64,000 bases of DNA from Corynebacterium afermentans subsp. afermentans (GCF_030408355.1 NZ_CP046606.1:558001-622000); one strand, 5' to 3'; numbered from the stretch's first letter, positions 43,489 through 52,400 are shown. Made by a program: numbers and translations. Notes: generated by a model not told the origin, from the sequence alone.

Positions 43489-43514
43489 GGGGGCGTCCGG
43501 AGGCGCTCCGAAGC

Positions 43515-44357
43515 TTAGAAGCACATGGCGCAGTCCGGGTGGGGCGGCAGCGTCGCCGTGGACACGGGTGTCGGCGCGAACGGGTCGACCACCGTGAGCA
43601 CCCCAGCACCAGGCTTCGGCGCGGAGACCCCGGGCGGGTCCGGCGCGCCCGCCAAACGCCGCAGCGCCACCGCCGCAAAAGCGGCGCCGGCCGTGGCAGC
43701 CACGGGATCGCCCTGCACGCTCAGCGGCGCGCGCTGCTCCACCACGGGCCAGTTCGGGTCCCGGTCCAGAAGGTAGAGGCGCATGCACAAAGGGCACGGG
43801 CCAGGGCGGGCGCACACGGGGCCCACCACCACGCGCGCGTCCACCTGCGTCACCGGCAGCACCGCGCCTTGGCGCTGCCGGGTCAGCGCGGCGAGCTCGC
43901 CGAGTTGGGCGGTGGTGTTCACCGCCGCCACCGGCACCCACTTCTCGCTGTGCAGGAGGAACTTCGACAATGCCTCGTTGCGCGCTTGTGTGCGCACATC
44001 TAACCCGCATTCGCGCAGTCTGGCAGTCACCGCCGCCGCCAGCCGTCCATGGCCGACGAGCAGCACCTCGGGCTTGGCGGCTGGCACGAGCACCCGGTAG
44101 CTGAGCAAGTCGTCCGTAAGGCTCCGGGCTGCCTCGGCACCGATGAGCGAGATAAGCTGCTCCACCACCCAGCCCAGCCTCCGCGGCCGCATGAGCACCC
44201 CCAACAGCGCCGCGACGTCCTTGGCGTGCTCGGTGGTGACCAGGCCCGTGCGCGTGGCGTCGGCGCCGAACTGTATGACGTTGTCTGCGCGCAGAAACGG
44301 GTGCGCGCCGTGGGCGAGTTTCACCCGTGTGTTGTCGTTGATCATCCCTGCATCCAC
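43515..44357 (-). CDS. Rv3196-like protein, cyclodehydratase/ThiF-like fold
   Basis: The protein of about 280 residues has an N-terminal winged-helix-like segment (FGADATRTGLV, then VAALLGVLM), a Rossmann start VLLVGHGRLAAAVTARLRECGL, and a C-terminal CPLCMRLYLLDRDPNWP block. That block is shared with E1-like cyclodehydratase partner proteins of TOMM peptide systems. Cysteines in CARPGPCPLC and CAMC may bind zinc. No peptide precursor or YcaO gene is nearby, so it is not part of a visible bacteriocin cluster. It corresponds by position to Rv3196. The start is GTG 44357 or ATG 44345. Confidence 0.7.
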   Translation of the reverse strand: MDAGMINDNTRVKLAHGAHPFLRADNVIQFGADATRTGLVTTEHAKDVAALLGVLMRPRRLGWVVEQLISLIGAEAARSLTDDLLSYRVLVPAAKPEVLLVGHGRLAAAVTARLRECGLDVRTQARNEALSKFLLHSEKWVPVAAVNTTAQLGELAALTRQRQGAVLPVTQVDARVVVGPVCARPGPCPLCMRLYLLDRDPNWPVVEQRAPLSVQGDPVAATAGAAFAAVALRRLAGAPDPPGVSAPKPGAGVLTVVDPFAPTPVSTATLPPHPDCAMCF

Positions 44358-44373
44358 CCCCGATGCGGGATCC

Positions 44374-44379
44374 TACAAT
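44374..44379 (+). promoter_or_regulatory. -10 hexamer TACAAT for the YgjP-like gene
   Basis: TACAAT is 8 nt before ATG 44388 and no RBS is present, fitting a leaderless or near-leaderless mRNA. Confidence 0.5.
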
Positions 44380-44387
44380 GCATTGCC

Positions 44388-44903
44388 ATGGCTGGCAGGC
44401 AAACACAGAACAATTCGACGCCGTACCGCGTGATCCGCTCGGCGCGCAGGACGCGCTCGGTGCAGGCGCGGCTGGTGGGCGGTGTAGCGGAGATCCGCAT
44501 CCCCGCGCACTTCACTAACGCGCAAGAGTGCGAGGCGGTGGCCGAGATGCTGGCCAAGCTCGAGCGCAAGACAAAAGCGCGCCCGCGTGACGACGTCTCC
44601 TTGCGCACGCGCGCCGATTCCCTGAATAAGCACGTCCTGGACGGCCAGGCGCGCCTCGGCTCAATCAGGTGGGTGTCCAACCAGCGATCGAGGTGGGGTT
44701 CCTGCACGGTGTCCACCGGCGACATTCGGATCAGCGACCGGTTAAAGCAGGTGCCGGATTACGTGTTGGACGCGGTGATCGTGCACGAGCTGACGCACAC
44801 GTTCATCCCGAACCACAGCAAAGAGTTCTACGAGTGGGCGGACAAGGTGCCGTACGCGGAGCGCGCACGCGGCTACCTGGAGGCATACCAGCGCTTCGGG
44901 TGA
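44388..44903 (+). CDS. YgjP/WSS1-like metallopeptidase
   Basis: The 171-residue protein has the YgjP-type zinc site HELTHTFIPNHSKEF (two His in HELTH and a third ligand in NHS). It is preceded by RWVSNQRSRWGSC and VLDAVIVHE, all standard for the family. Family members resemble SprT/WSS1 proteases, but their bacterial substrates are unknown. It is a short basic cytoplasmic protein with no signal peptide. Confidence 0.85.
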   Translation: MAGRQTQNNSTPYRVIRSARRTRSVQARLVGGVAEIRIPAHFTNAQECEAVAEMLAKLERKTKARPRDDVSLRTRADSLNKHVLDGQARLGSIRWVSNQRSRWGSCTVSTGDIRISDRLKQVPDYVLDAVIVHELTHTFIPNHSKEFYEWADKVPYAERARGYLEAYQRFG

Positions 44904-44912
44904 GGACCGCCC

Positions 44913-46364
44913 TTAAAGTTCCGTGCCGTCCTCGCGGCCGTCGTCCTTGCCGTCGCCGTCTTCGCGCTTGAGCTCCGGGTTGTCGCGCAGCTCCTGCTCG
45001 AGCTTGGCAAACTCGTCGTCGAAGTCGGTGTCCGGCGCGTCGTCGAGCAGCGTGTCGATGAACGCGGCCGGGTTGTCCAGGTGTTCCGCGGACGGCAGGA
45101 AGTCCGGGTGGTTCCACACCTGGTCGCGGCGCTTGGTGCCCACGGCGGTGTCGATGCGGCGCCACAGCTCGGCGGCGTCGCGGGTGCGCGGCGCGCCCAG
45201 CTCGATGCCTACGATGTTGGCGAATGCCTGCTCGGCGGAGCCGCCGGTGGCGCGGCGGCGCGCCCACGCCTCCGCCAGCTGCGGGGTGGACGGGATGCGC
45301 TCGCCGAGAGCCTCGGCCACCACGACGTCGACCCAACCTTCCACCAAGGCGATCAGCGTCTCCAGGCGGGAGGTGGCGCCGGCGTTGCGGGTGCCCACGC
45401 GCGGGGAGAGGTCCTCGCCCTGCAGGTTCTGCAGCGCCTCCTGGATCTGCTGCGGGTCGCCGCCTTCCAGGTTGAGGTTGCGGGCGATGTCCTCGATGTG
45501 GGAGGTGTCGATCTCCAAACCGGCGGCGTATTCCTCCACGGAGGAGACGATGCGCTCCACCAGCCACGGCACGTGGCGGAACAGGCGCTGGCGCGCGGCC
45601 TCGCGGGCGGCGATGTAGACCATCACTTCCTGGCCGGCCAGGTCCAGTCCCTTGGAAATCTGGGTGACGTTGCGCGGCAGTATCGCGGCGGTGCCGGCGG
45701 GGGCGACGGGCAGGCCGAAGTCGGAGCCGGTCAGCGCCTGCTGCGCCAGATCCCCCAGCGCGTGGCCGAGCTTCATGCCGAACTGCATGGAGTTCATCTG
45801 GTTCATCATCCCGGCCATCGGGCCCATCATCTCCCGGGCCTGCTCCGGCATGGAGTCCAGCTGGGCGCGGTTCATGTGCTCCGCAACGGGGTTGACCAGT
45901 CGCTTCCACATCGGCATGGTCTGGTTCAGCCACTGCTCGGCGTTCCACGCCTGCGCCTTCGCGCCGCTTGCGGGCAGGTCCGTGGCCTCGTCTAACCACA
46001 GCTCCACTAAGCGCAGGGATTCTTCCGCCGCGCGGGTGTCCGCCTCGGAGACCGGGCTTGCACCGGCGATGCGCTGGCGTGCCATGCGCGCGGCGAGTTC
46101 AAAGTTCACCGCGTCGCCCGACGCTTGGGCGTTCATGGACGAGCCCATGCCGGAGAGCATCTGGCCCAGCTGGTTAAACACGTCGCCTAAGCCGCCTCCG
46201 CCGGGCTGGCCCCCGCCGAAGCCGAATGCGGCAAACGGGTTGTTCGCGTCACCGCGACCGTTATCGTTGCCGCGGCCGTTTCCGTCGCCGCCCCGATTGT
46301 TGCCGTCGCCTTCGCCGTCATCGTTCGAGTCGTTAGGAAAGGAAAAGCCGAATCCGTTAGTCAT
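44913..46364 (-). CDS. Zincin_2/DUF2342 family protein (Rv3195-like)
   Basis: The 483-residue protein has a Gly/Asn/Asp-rich N-terminus (about 60 residues), then the DUF2342 body: LGQMLSGMGSSM, SRLETLIALVEGWVDVVVAEAL and FANIVGIELGAPRTRDAAEL. The C-terminus is acidic (EDGDGKDDGREDG). The family is labelled zinc-dependent metalloprotease from fold comparison; no HExxH is visible in this member. TATTCT lies exactly 7 nt before ATG 46364. It converges with the YgjP-like gene. Confidence 0.8.
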   Translation of the reverse strand: MTNGFGFSFPNDSNDDGEGDGNNRGGDGNGRGNDNGRGDANNPFAAFGFGGGQPGGGGLGDVFNQLGQMLSGMGSSMNAQASGDAVNFELAARMARQRIAGASPVSEADTRAAEESLRLVELWLDEATDLPASGAKAQAWNAEQWLNQTMPMWKRLVNPVAEHMNRAQLDSMPEQAREMMGPMAGMMNQMNSMQFGMKLGHALGDLAQQALTGSDFGLPVAPAGTAAILPRNVTQISKGLDLAGQEVMVYIAAREAARQRLFRHVPWLVERIVSSVEEYAAGLEIDTSHIEDIARNLNLEGGDPQQIQEALQNLQGEDLSPRVGTRNAGATSRLETLIALVEGWVDVVVAEALGERIPSTPQLAEAWARRRATGGSAEQAFANIVGIELGAPRTRDAAELWRRIDTAVGTKRRDQVWNHPDFLPSAEHLDNPAAFIDTLLDDAPDTDFDDEFAKLEQELRDNPELKREDGDGKDDGREDGTEL

Positions 46365-46371
46365 GCCAGCC

Positions 46372-46377
46372 AGAATA
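46372..46377 (-). promoter_or_regulatory. -10 hexamer TATTCT for the DUF2342 gene
   Basis: On the minus strand TATTCT is 7 nt before ATG 46364. Confidence 0.5.
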
Positions 46378-46440
46378 CAGTCAGGCACAACGCTCATGGG
46401 TTCGCTGAGAGCCAGCAACAGTGTCAAGCGCCTCCTGCGC

Positions 46441-46446
46441 TAGAAT
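46441..46446 (+). promoter_or_regulatory. -10 hexamer TAGAAT for the YlbL-like gene
   Basis: TAGAAT is 8 nt before ATG 46455, with no RBS. Confidence 0.5.
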
Positions 46447-46454
46447 CTGCGCCC

Positions 46455-47528
46455 ATGTCCAAAGCGCGTGAAGCACGGAACCGGCGGTGGTCGACCCTGG
46501 TCTGGGGGTCCATCCCCGTCGTGCTGTTGGCAGGTGCACTGACCGCGGACCACATCCCGGGCACCGATATCCGCCTGACAGTGCCGTACGCGGCGGAAGG
46601 GCCGGGGCCTACCTTTGACACGCTCGGCGAGGTCGGCGGCGAGCCCGTCGTGGACATCGAGGGCGCGGAGACGCTGGACACCGGCGGCAAGTTGAACATG
46701 ACCACCGTGTCCGTGCGCACGAACATGACGCTCGGCCAGGCGCTGGGGCGTTGGGTTGCCACGGACGACACGATCGTGCCGGTGGAGCAGATCATGCCGC
46801 CGGATTTGGACGAGGATCAGGTGCGTGAGGTCAACCAGCAGGCGTTTGTCGCCTCCGAGGCGTCTGCGACGGTGGCGGCCATGCATTACCTGAACCGTCC
46901 CACCACGGTGGTGGTGCACGACGTGATGGAAGGCAGCGCCTCCGAGGGGGTGCTGCAGCCGGAGGACCTGATCACCGCCGTCGCAGACGAAAAGGTGGAA
47001 ACGCCGCAGGAAGTCCAGGATGCTGTGCGCGCCAAGACCCCCGGCGAGACGATCGAGATTACCGTCGAGCGCAACGGCGAAGAACGCACCGAGGCGGTGG
47101 AGCTGGGGGAGAACCCGCACGAGAAGGGCCAGCCCATGCTGGGCATCCTCATGACTTCCGAGCCGGCCGGCGGCATCAGCGTGAACTACAACCTCAACGA
47201 CATCGGCGGGCCGAGCGCGGGCATGATGTTCTCGCTCGCCGTCATTGACAAGCTCACCCCGGGCGCGCTCAACGGCGGCAAGTTTGTCGCAGGCACCGGC
47301 ACGATCAACGAGGACGGCAAGGTCGGCCCCATCGGCGGCATCACCCACAAGATCCGTGCCGCAGAGGACGACGGTGCGGAGCTCTTCCTAGCGCCCGCCG
47401 GCAACTGCGACGCCGTCAAACGCGTGGACACGGAGCACATGACGGTGGCGAAGGTGGACAACCTCGCCGAGGCCGTCGAGGCGATGGAGGATTTCGCCGC
47501 GGGTGCTGATGTGCCCGCCTGCGAGTAG
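46455..47528 (+). CDS. YlbL-like PDZ/Lon-type membrane protease (Rv3194c)
   Basis: The 357-residue protein has one N-terminal membrane helix (SIPVVLLAGALTADHI), a PDZ domain near 155-215 (VMEGSASEGVLQPEDLITAV) and a C-terminal Lon protease domain. The catalytic Ser is in GGPSAGMMFSLA and the Lys in GGITHKIRAA. It probably degrades or processes proteins at the outer face of the membrane. Between PDZ and Lon domains nothing is missing. It abuts the next, convergent gene with no spacer. Confidence 0.9.
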   Translation: MSKAREARNRRWSTLVWGSIPVVLLAGALTADHIPGTDIRLTVPYAAEGPGPTFDTLGEVGGEPVVDIEGAETLDTGGKLNMTTVSVRTNMTLGQALGRWVATDDTIVPVEQIMPPDLDEDQVREVNQQAFVASEASATVAAMHYLNRPTTVVVHDVMEGSASEGVLQPEDLITAVADEKVETPQEVQDAVRAKTPGETIEITVERNGEERTEAVELGENPHEKGQPMLGILMTSEPAGGISVNYNLNDIGGPSAGMMFSLAVIDKLTPGALNGGKFVAGTGTINEDGKVGPIGGITHKIRAAEDDGAELFLAPAGNCDAVKRVDTEHMTVAKVDNLAEAVEAMEDFAAGADVPACE

Positions 47529-48266
47529 TTACTGCTTGGCCAGCCCCAAGTCGTAGATACGCTGGCGCGGATCATCCTGCTCGGTGGAGATCAGCTGCTG
47601 CATCACCTGACCGGCCTCGTTGTCCACCACGGTGATGATCGCGGAGGTGCCGAGCGTGGACCAGCCCACCACGCGGTCGCCGTTGTCTTCCACCACGCGC
47701 GAGGAGCGCAGCTCGGTGAGAAGCTGCGTTGTCGAGGCGGCCTTGGAGTCGGAGTCGAAGAATTGGAACTGGCCGATGCCCTCGCCGGAGCAGTCGAAGG
47801 AGCCGCTCAAACCGCCCGCCGCGCAGTCGTCGAACTGGTCGAAGAACTCTTCCGGGGCCAACGTGGAGAAGCGTTCGCGCACTTCCGCCAGCGCGTCAGC
47901 TTCCTGCTTCTTTCCGCTTGTCGACGTCGCATCCGCCGTGCCCGCAGCAGTCTTCTTCGACGAGGATTTCGTGGACGCGGCGGTCGTGGACGACTTGGGC
48001 GAGCTGGAAGCAGTCTCGCTTCGCGTCGACGTCACCGTCGCAGTGTCAGTCTCGGTGCCCGAGTCGGTCTCGGTGTCGGTTTCGAGACCGGTCTGCTCTG
48101 GCTCGCTCGGCGGCGTTTCCGTGGAGGTGATCTCCGGCGCGCGGGTATCGGGGTCCTCGGAGTCGGAATCGTTGGAGCACGCCGTTAGCGTGAGCGCTGC
48201 GGCGGTGGCGGCGGCGATGATGGAGACGGAGCGGGACCAGGGGCGGGAAGTAGACACAACTGACAT
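47529..48266 (-). CDS. Putative lipoprotein with Ser/Thr-rich linker
   Basis: The 245-residue protein has a signal peptide ending in lipobox LTAC (Cys about 30), a strongly Ser/Thr/Asp/Glu-rich linker of about 80 residues, and a small C-terminal domain with two cysteines (DDCAAGG and FDCSGEG) that may form a disulfide. GTG 48257 is an alternative start: TAGTAT sits 7 nt before it, giving a leaderless mRNA. No family was recognised. Confidence 0.75.
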   Translation of the reverse strand: MSVVSTSRPWSRSVSIIAAATAAALTLTACSNDSDSEDPDTRAPEITSTETPPSEPEQTGLETDTETDSGTETDTATVTSTRSETASSSPKSSTTAASTKSSSKKTAAGTADATSTSGKKQEADALAEVRERFSTLAPEEFFDQFDDCAAGGLSGSFDCSGEGIGQFQFFDSDSKAASTTQLLTELRSSRVVEDNGDRVVGWSTLGTSAIITVVDNEAGQVMQQLISTEQDDPRQRIYDLGLAKQ

Positions 48267-48270
48267 ACTA
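48265..48270 (-). promoter_or_regulatory. -10 hexamer TAGTAT for the lipoprotein gene
   Basis: On the minus strand TAGTAT stands 7 nt before GTG 48257. It overlaps the stop codon of the upstream PPA1309 gene. Confidence 0.4.
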
Positions 48271-48786
48271 AACCAGCTCGTCCGGGTCCTGCTCGAGGCC
48301 GTAGCGCAGCGCCGCCACTACACCCGGGGCTACGCCGGGCCCGCCGCGTAGCTCGATGTCGTCTTGGGCGAACGCGCCGCGCTCCTCCAACTCATCCTCG
48401 GTCAGGCGCAGCTGCAGCAGCGTCTGGTCGATGTCTTCTTCCCGCAGCACGCCGGAGAACAGGCGTGCCGGGCGCGGCTCAGCGGCCTCGCCGGCGGAGG
48501 CGTCCTTGAACACGATCTCCTGCGCCAAGATCACGCCCTGCACGTCGCGCGGCCAGGCGATGCGGGAGACGTACTCGCCCAGTTCCTCGGAGCCGGGCAG
48601 GATGTGCTCTGGGAGGTCTTGGACCACCAGTGTTAACGGGGAAGAGTCGTCGAGGTGGCCCAGCTCGTCGACAAGCAACTGCGTGGGTACCAGGCCGAAC
48701 AGTGTCGGGGGAGCGTCCCACCCCTCCGCGTGGACGAACTCGACGGCCTCCATCATGGCCTTATTTAATGCTTGCTGTTCGCGCAC
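48268..48786 (-). CDS. PPA1309 family protein
   Basis: The 172-residue acidic protein begins with ALNKAMMEAVEFVHAEGWDA and contains PPTLFGLVPTQLLV, SRIAWPRDVQGVILAQEIVF and ARLFSGVLRE. This is the pattern of the actinobacterial PPA1309 family found beside the UPF0182 gene. GGAGGG lies 5 nt before GTG 48786. Function is unknown; it is cytoplasmic, with no membrane segment. Confidence 0.85.
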   Translation of the reverse strand: MREQQALNKAMMEAVEFVHAEGWDAPPTLFGLVPTQLLVDELGHLDDSSPLTLVVQDLPEHILPGSEELGEYVSRIAWPRDVQGVILAQEIVFKDASAGEAAEPRPARLFSGVLREEDIDQTLLQLRLTEDELEERGAFAQDDIELRGGPGVAPGVVAALRYGLEQDPDELV

Positions 48787-48805
48787 GGGAACCCTCCGGG
48801 CTAGT

Positions 48806-48834
48806 TTGACGTTGGATTATTTAAGCTTGATGCT
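48806..48834 (+). promoter_or_regulatory. Promoter of the UPF0182 gene
   Basis: TTGACG at 48806-48811 and GATGCT at 48829-48834 are separated by 17 bp. AAGGAG at 48861-48866 then precedes TTG 48872. Confidence 0.5.
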
Positions 48835-48871
48835 TATCTGCGTTGCACACACTAATTCCTAAGGAGCAGGC

Positions 48872-51841
48872 TTGGCTACCCGCCTCAATCGGCCACAACC
48901 ACGCGCCAAGAAACCGAACACGGGGTTAATGACCACCATCGGTGTCTTGGGCCTCATTCTTTTCCTCCTGCCAATGGCAGTCGGGCTGTACACCGACTTC
49001 CTGTGGTTCGGGGAGGTGGACTTTAGGGGCGTGTTTAACCGCGTGATCCTGGTCCGCGTGGTGCTGTTTATCATCTTTGCGCTGCTCGGCGGCGCGATCA
49101 CCTGGATTGCCGCCCGACTGGCGTGGCGCGGCAGACCCCAGGAGCAGGCCGCGCCGTTCGACCAGGCCGCGCAGTACCGCCAGCAGGTGCAGCAGTCCGT
49201 TCGCGGCATGCTGGTGTGGGTGCCGGTTGTCGTGGCCATCCTGTCCGGCCTGGCCGGCCAGCGCATGTGGCGCGTGTTCATGCTCTGGTTCAACGGCGGC
49301 GAGTTCGGTTCCACCGACGCGCAGTTTGGCAAGGACCTGGGCTTCTACGCGTTTACCCTGCCCGGCATTTCCGCGGTGGTGGACACGCTTTCCATGCTGC
49401 TTCTGGTGGCGTTTTTGGTCGCGGCGGTAGGCCACTACCTGCTGGGCGGCATCCGCATTGGCAACAAGGTCTCCGGCATCTCCGGTCACATCAGCAAAAA
49501 CGCGCGCATCCAGCTCGCCGTCACCGCTGGCCTGTGGATGCTGCTGAAGGCTGTGAGCTACTGGCTGGAGCGCTACTACCTGCTCTACAGCGAAAACGAC
49601 ATCTTCACCGGTGCGTCCTACACCACCGTCAACGCCATGCTGCCGGCGAAGATCATCCTCACCGTCATTGCAGTTTTGGTGGCCGCGGCGTTTTTCGCCT
49701 CCATCGTCTACCGCGACTTCCGCGTGCCGGTCATGGCCACCGTGCTGATGCTGTTGTCGTCTCTGGTGGTGGGCAACGTCTGGCCGGCGCTGATGGAGCA
49801 GTTCTCCGTCAAACCCAACCGCCAGGCCAAGGAGTACGAGTACATCGGCCGCAATATCGAGGCCACCCGTGAGGCGTACGGGCTTACGGACGACAACGTG
49901 ACCTACCTGGATAACTGGGGCGCTGGCAACACCTCCAACTCCGACGTCGCCTCCGACGCGGCCACGATTTCCAACCTGCGCCTTTTGGACCCGGAGATCA
50001 TCTCTCCGACGTTTACCCAGAACCAGCAGCTGCGTAACTTCTACGGCTTCCCGGACCAGCTGGCCATGGACCGCTACCAGGTGGACGGCGAGCTGCGTGA
50101 CTTCGTGGTTGCGGCCCGCGAGATGGATCCGAACTCGCTGAGTGAGAACCAGCGCGACTGGATTAACCGCCACACGGTGTACACCCACGGCAACGGGTTT
50201 ATCGCCGCCCAGGCCAACACCGTGGACGAGGCGGCGCAGGACGCCGGCTCCACCCGCGGCGGCCTGCCCATCTTCACGGTGTCCGACCTGCAGTCCAACG
50301 CCGCCGCAAAGGCCTCCGAGGACGCAGAGGAGCTGGGCATCAAGGTCGACGAGCCGCGCATCTACTACGGCCCGGTGATCGCTTCTGCCGAGGACGGCCT
50401 GGACTACGCGATTGTGGGCGAGGCCGGCCAGGGCCCGGTGGAGTACGACACGGACAACTCCACCTACACCTACGACGGCAAGGGCGGCGTGGACATCGGC
50501 AACATCTTCAACCGCCTCGCCTACACGGTGAAATACCAGGAGCTGAACTTCCTGCTGTCCGACCGCGTTGGTGGCGACTCGAAGGTGCTCTACGACCGCG
50601 ACCCGCGCACCCGCGTGGAGAAGGTCGCCCCGTGGCTGACCACGGACTCCAAGACCTACCCAGCCGTGGTGGACGGCCGCGTGAAGTGGATCGTGGACGG
50701 CTACACCACGCTGTCCCAGATGCCGTACTCCACGCGCAACTCCCTGCAGGACACCACCCAGGACGCCCTGAACCCGGACGGCACCACCCAGCGTCTGATC
50801 ACCGACAACGTCGGCTACATCCGCAACTCTGTCAAGGCCACCGTGGACGCCTACGACGGCTCCGTGGAGCTCTACGCCTTCGACGAAACCGACCCGGTGC
50901 TCAAGGCATGGCAGGGCATCTTCCCGGACACGGTGCGCCCGGAGTCTGACATCTCGGATTCTCTGCGCGAGCACCTGCGCTACCCGGAGGACCTGTTCAA
51001 GGTGCAGCGCGACCTTTTGGCGCGCTACCACGTGGATGACCCGGGCGTGTTCTTCAACAACGACGCCTTCTGGTCCGTGCCGAACGACCCGACCGCCCCT
51101 GAGGGCCGCGGACAGCTGAACCAGCCGCCGTACTACGTCGTGGCAGCAGACCCGGAGACGGACAAGGCCTCCTTCCAGCTGATCACCCCGTTCCGCGGCC
51201 TGAACCGCGAGTTCCTGTCTGCGCACATGGCGGTGTCCTCCGACCCGGAGACGTACGGCGACATCACCGTGCGCGTGCTGCCGACGAACAAGCAGACCCA
51301 GGGCCCGAAGCAGGCGCAGGACGCCCTGATGTCCTCCGACCAGGTTGCCCGCGACCGCACGCTGTGGGAGGGCACCAACGACCTGAAGAACGGCAACCTG
51401 CTCACCCTGCCGGTGGGCGGCGGCGAGATCCTCTACGTCGAGCCGATCTACTCGCAGCGCAAGGACCAGGAATCGGCCTTCCCGAAGCTGCTTCGCGTGC
51501 TGGTGTTCTACCGCGGCCAGGTGGGCTACGCGCCGACGATCTCTCAGGCGCTTGACCAGGTGGGCATCCACTCCTCGGCCGCCCAGGACATCGAGGTTGT
51601 GGACGAGAACGCCGGCGACGACGCCAAGCCGGAAGGTGAGAACCAGGAGGCGAAGCCGGAAGGCGACGCCCAGCCGGAGGATGGCCAGGACGCTCCGCAG
51701 GTGAATAAGGACGAGGCGATGAGCAACATCAACGACGCCCTGCGCAACCTGGAGAGCGCTCGCGACGGCTCCTTCGAGGAGTACGGCCGTGCACTCGACC
51801 GCCTTGACCGCGCGGTGGAGGAGTACCAGCGGGCGCAGTAA
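48872..51841 (+). CDS. UPF0182 large membrane protein (Rv3193c-like)
   Basis: The 989-residue protein has seven predicted membrane helices in the first about 330 residues, then a large extracytoplasmic domain with SDRVGGDSKVLYDRDPRTRVEK, LRYPEDLFKVQRDLLARYH and YYVVAADPE blocks. The C-terminal acidic/Pro-rich tail contains repeated KPEG units. The family is conserved in actinobacteria and some cyanobacteria; function is unknown. The start codon is TTG at 48872, supported by AAGGAG 5 nt upstream and by the MATRLNRPQPR start typical of the family. Confidence 0.9.
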   Translation: MATRLNRPQPRAKKPNTGLMTTIGVLGLILFLLPMAVGLYTDFLWFGEVDFRGVFNRVILVRVVLFIIFALLGGAITWIAARLAWRGRPQEQAAPFDQAAQYRQQVQQSVRGMLVWVPVVVAILSGLAGQRMWRVFMLWFNGGEFGSTDAQFGKDLGFYAFTLPGISAVVDTLSMLLLVAFLVAAVGHYLLGGIRIGNKVSGISGHISKNARIQLAVTAGLWMLLKAVSYWLERYYLLYSENDIFTGASYTTVNAMLPAKIILTVIAVLVAAAFFASIVYRDFRVPVMATVLMLLSSLVVGNVWPALMEQFSVKPNRQAKEYEYIGRNIEATREAYGLTDDNVTYLDNWGAGNTSNSDVASDAATISNLRLLDPEIISPTFTQNQQLRNFYGFPDQLAMDRYQVDGELRDFVVAAREMDPNSLSENQRDWINRHTVYTHGNGFIAAQANTVDEAAQDAGSTRGGLPIFTVSDLQSNAAAKASEDAEELGIKVDEPRIYYGPVIASAEDGLDYAIVGEAGQGPVEYDTDNSTYTYDGKGGVDIGNIFNRLAYTVKYQELNFLLSDRVGGDSKVLYDRDPRTRVEKVAPWLTTDSKTYPAVVDGRVKWIVDGYTTLSQMPYSTRNSLQDTTQDALNPDGTTQRLITDNVGYIRNSVKATVDAYDGSVELYAFDETDPVLKAWQGIFPDTVRPESDISDSLREHLRYPEDLFKVQRDLLARYHVDDPGVFFNNDAFWSVPNDPTAPEGRGQLNQPPYYVVAADPETDKASFQLITPFRGLNREFLSAHMAVSSDPETYGDITVRVLPTNKQTQGPKQAQDALMSSDQVARDRTLWEGTNDLKNGNLLTLPVGGGEILYVEPIYSQRKDQESAFPKLLRVLVFYRGQVGYAPTISQALDQVGIHSSAAQDIEVVDENAGDDAKPEGENQEAKPEGDAQPEDGQDAPQVNKDEAMSNINDALRNLESARDGSFEEYGRALDRLDRAVEEYQRAQ

Positions 51842-51880
51842 GCACGATCCGCGCCAGCGCGCCACTCGAGCACAAAAACG

Positions 51881-51920
51881 ATAGCGCCAAACCTCCAATG
51901 AGCAGGAGGTTTGGCGCTAT
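51881..51920 (+). terminator. Terminator after the UPF0182 gene
   Basis: ATAGCGCCAAACCTCC (51881-51896) pairs perfectly with 51905-51920, with an 8-nt loop. Short T-containing flanks follow. Confidence 0.75.
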
Positions 51921-51990
51921 TAGTTGGTGTATGTATAGTAACTCCACGTTGCCGGTTACGGCGACAGGCGATAATCACATAGACGCCCGA

Positions 51991-52067
51991 CGCGGGGTGG
52001 AGCAGCTCGGTAGCTCGCTGGGCTCATAACCCAGAGGTCGTAGGTTCGAATCCTGCCCCCGCTACCA
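51991..52067 (+). tRNA. Initiator tRNA-fMet(CAT)
   Basis: This is a 77-nt cloverleaf with encoded CCA. The anticodon stem-loop CTGGGCTCATAACCCAG has the three consecutive G-C pairs of initiator tRNAs and anticodon CAT. The acceptor stem has an unpaired C1 (C1-T72), as in actinobacterial initiators. The T-stem is GTAGG/CCTGC. It is the insertion target of the element that follows, and its 3' half is duplicated at 55263-55304. Confidence 0.95.
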
Positions 52068-52069
52068 AC
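52028..52069 (+). repeat. Left attachment repeat (in tRNA-fMet)
   Basis: These 42 bases (anticodon 3' stem to CCA plus AC) recur at 55263-55304 with two differences. The identical core AACCCAGAGGTCGT is at 52028-52041. Confidence 0.75.
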
Positions 52070-52073
52070 TTCC

Positions 52074-52113
52074 AAGCCCCTACCAGGAGAAACACTGGTA
52101 GGGGCTTTAGTTA
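52074..52113 (+). terminator. Terminator after tRNA-fMet (element-borne)
   Basis: AAGCCCCTACCAG (52074-52086) pairs with CTGGTAGGGGCTT (52095-52107), followed by TAGTTATTT. It lies inside the inserted element; the probable original tRNA terminator is now at 55313. Confidence 0.8.
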
Positions 52114-52135
52114 TTTCTCTTAAGGCGCACGTCCT

Positions 52136-52156
52136 GGGACTCAAATCGGGACTTTA
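52136..52156 (+). repeat. Remnant matching the integrase 3' end
   Basis: This 21-bp stretch (GGGACTCAAATCGGGACTTT and one more base) matches 55136-55156, the last bases of the integrase ORF, at 19 of 21 positions. It may be the relic of a second element at this site. Confidence 0.5.
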
Positions 52157-52167
52157 GCGATGGCATT

Positions 52168-52210
52168 TTGTCACTTAAGCCGGTTTGGAAGTGATGGGGT
52201 TAAGTGACAA
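52168..52210. repeat. 11-bp perfect inverted repeat
   Basis: TTGTCACTTAA (52168-52178) and TTAAGTGACAA (52200-52210) are separated by 21 bp. The site is close to the left att and could be recombinase arm sites or an operator. The surrounding 52114-52400 has no recognisable gene. Confidence 0.45.
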
Positions 52211-52400
52211 TTTTCGATTTTGTGACCTTGGATGACTGTGTCGTTTTGAGGAGTCGTCTGCACGGATTTCAGAAGTCCTCTGTACTATCGCCATCCACTC
52301 CGGAGAGGCCGCGGACGTTCGTCCACTTCATCTGGAACGCGATTCGACAGAGCGCATTCAATACGATGGTCTTTTTCTCCCTGCGAAGGATGGGGGCAGT

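Noticed and set aside
43515..44357. TOMM bacteriocin cluster
   Set aside because: The cyclodehydratase-like protein is alone. No YcaO, dehydrogenase or precursor peptide gene is nearby, and the gene is a conserved actinobacterial single.
48926..51898. A 990-codon minus-strand ORF opposite the UPF0182 gene
   Set aside because: It mirrors the plus-strand gene throughout, has no recognisable domain, and its His/Val/Arg-rich composition is that of an antisense frame.
51956..52144. Minus-strand ORF with GGRIRTYDLWVM over the tRNA
   Set aside because: This is the well-known false translation of the antisense of a tRNA 3' half, not a protein.
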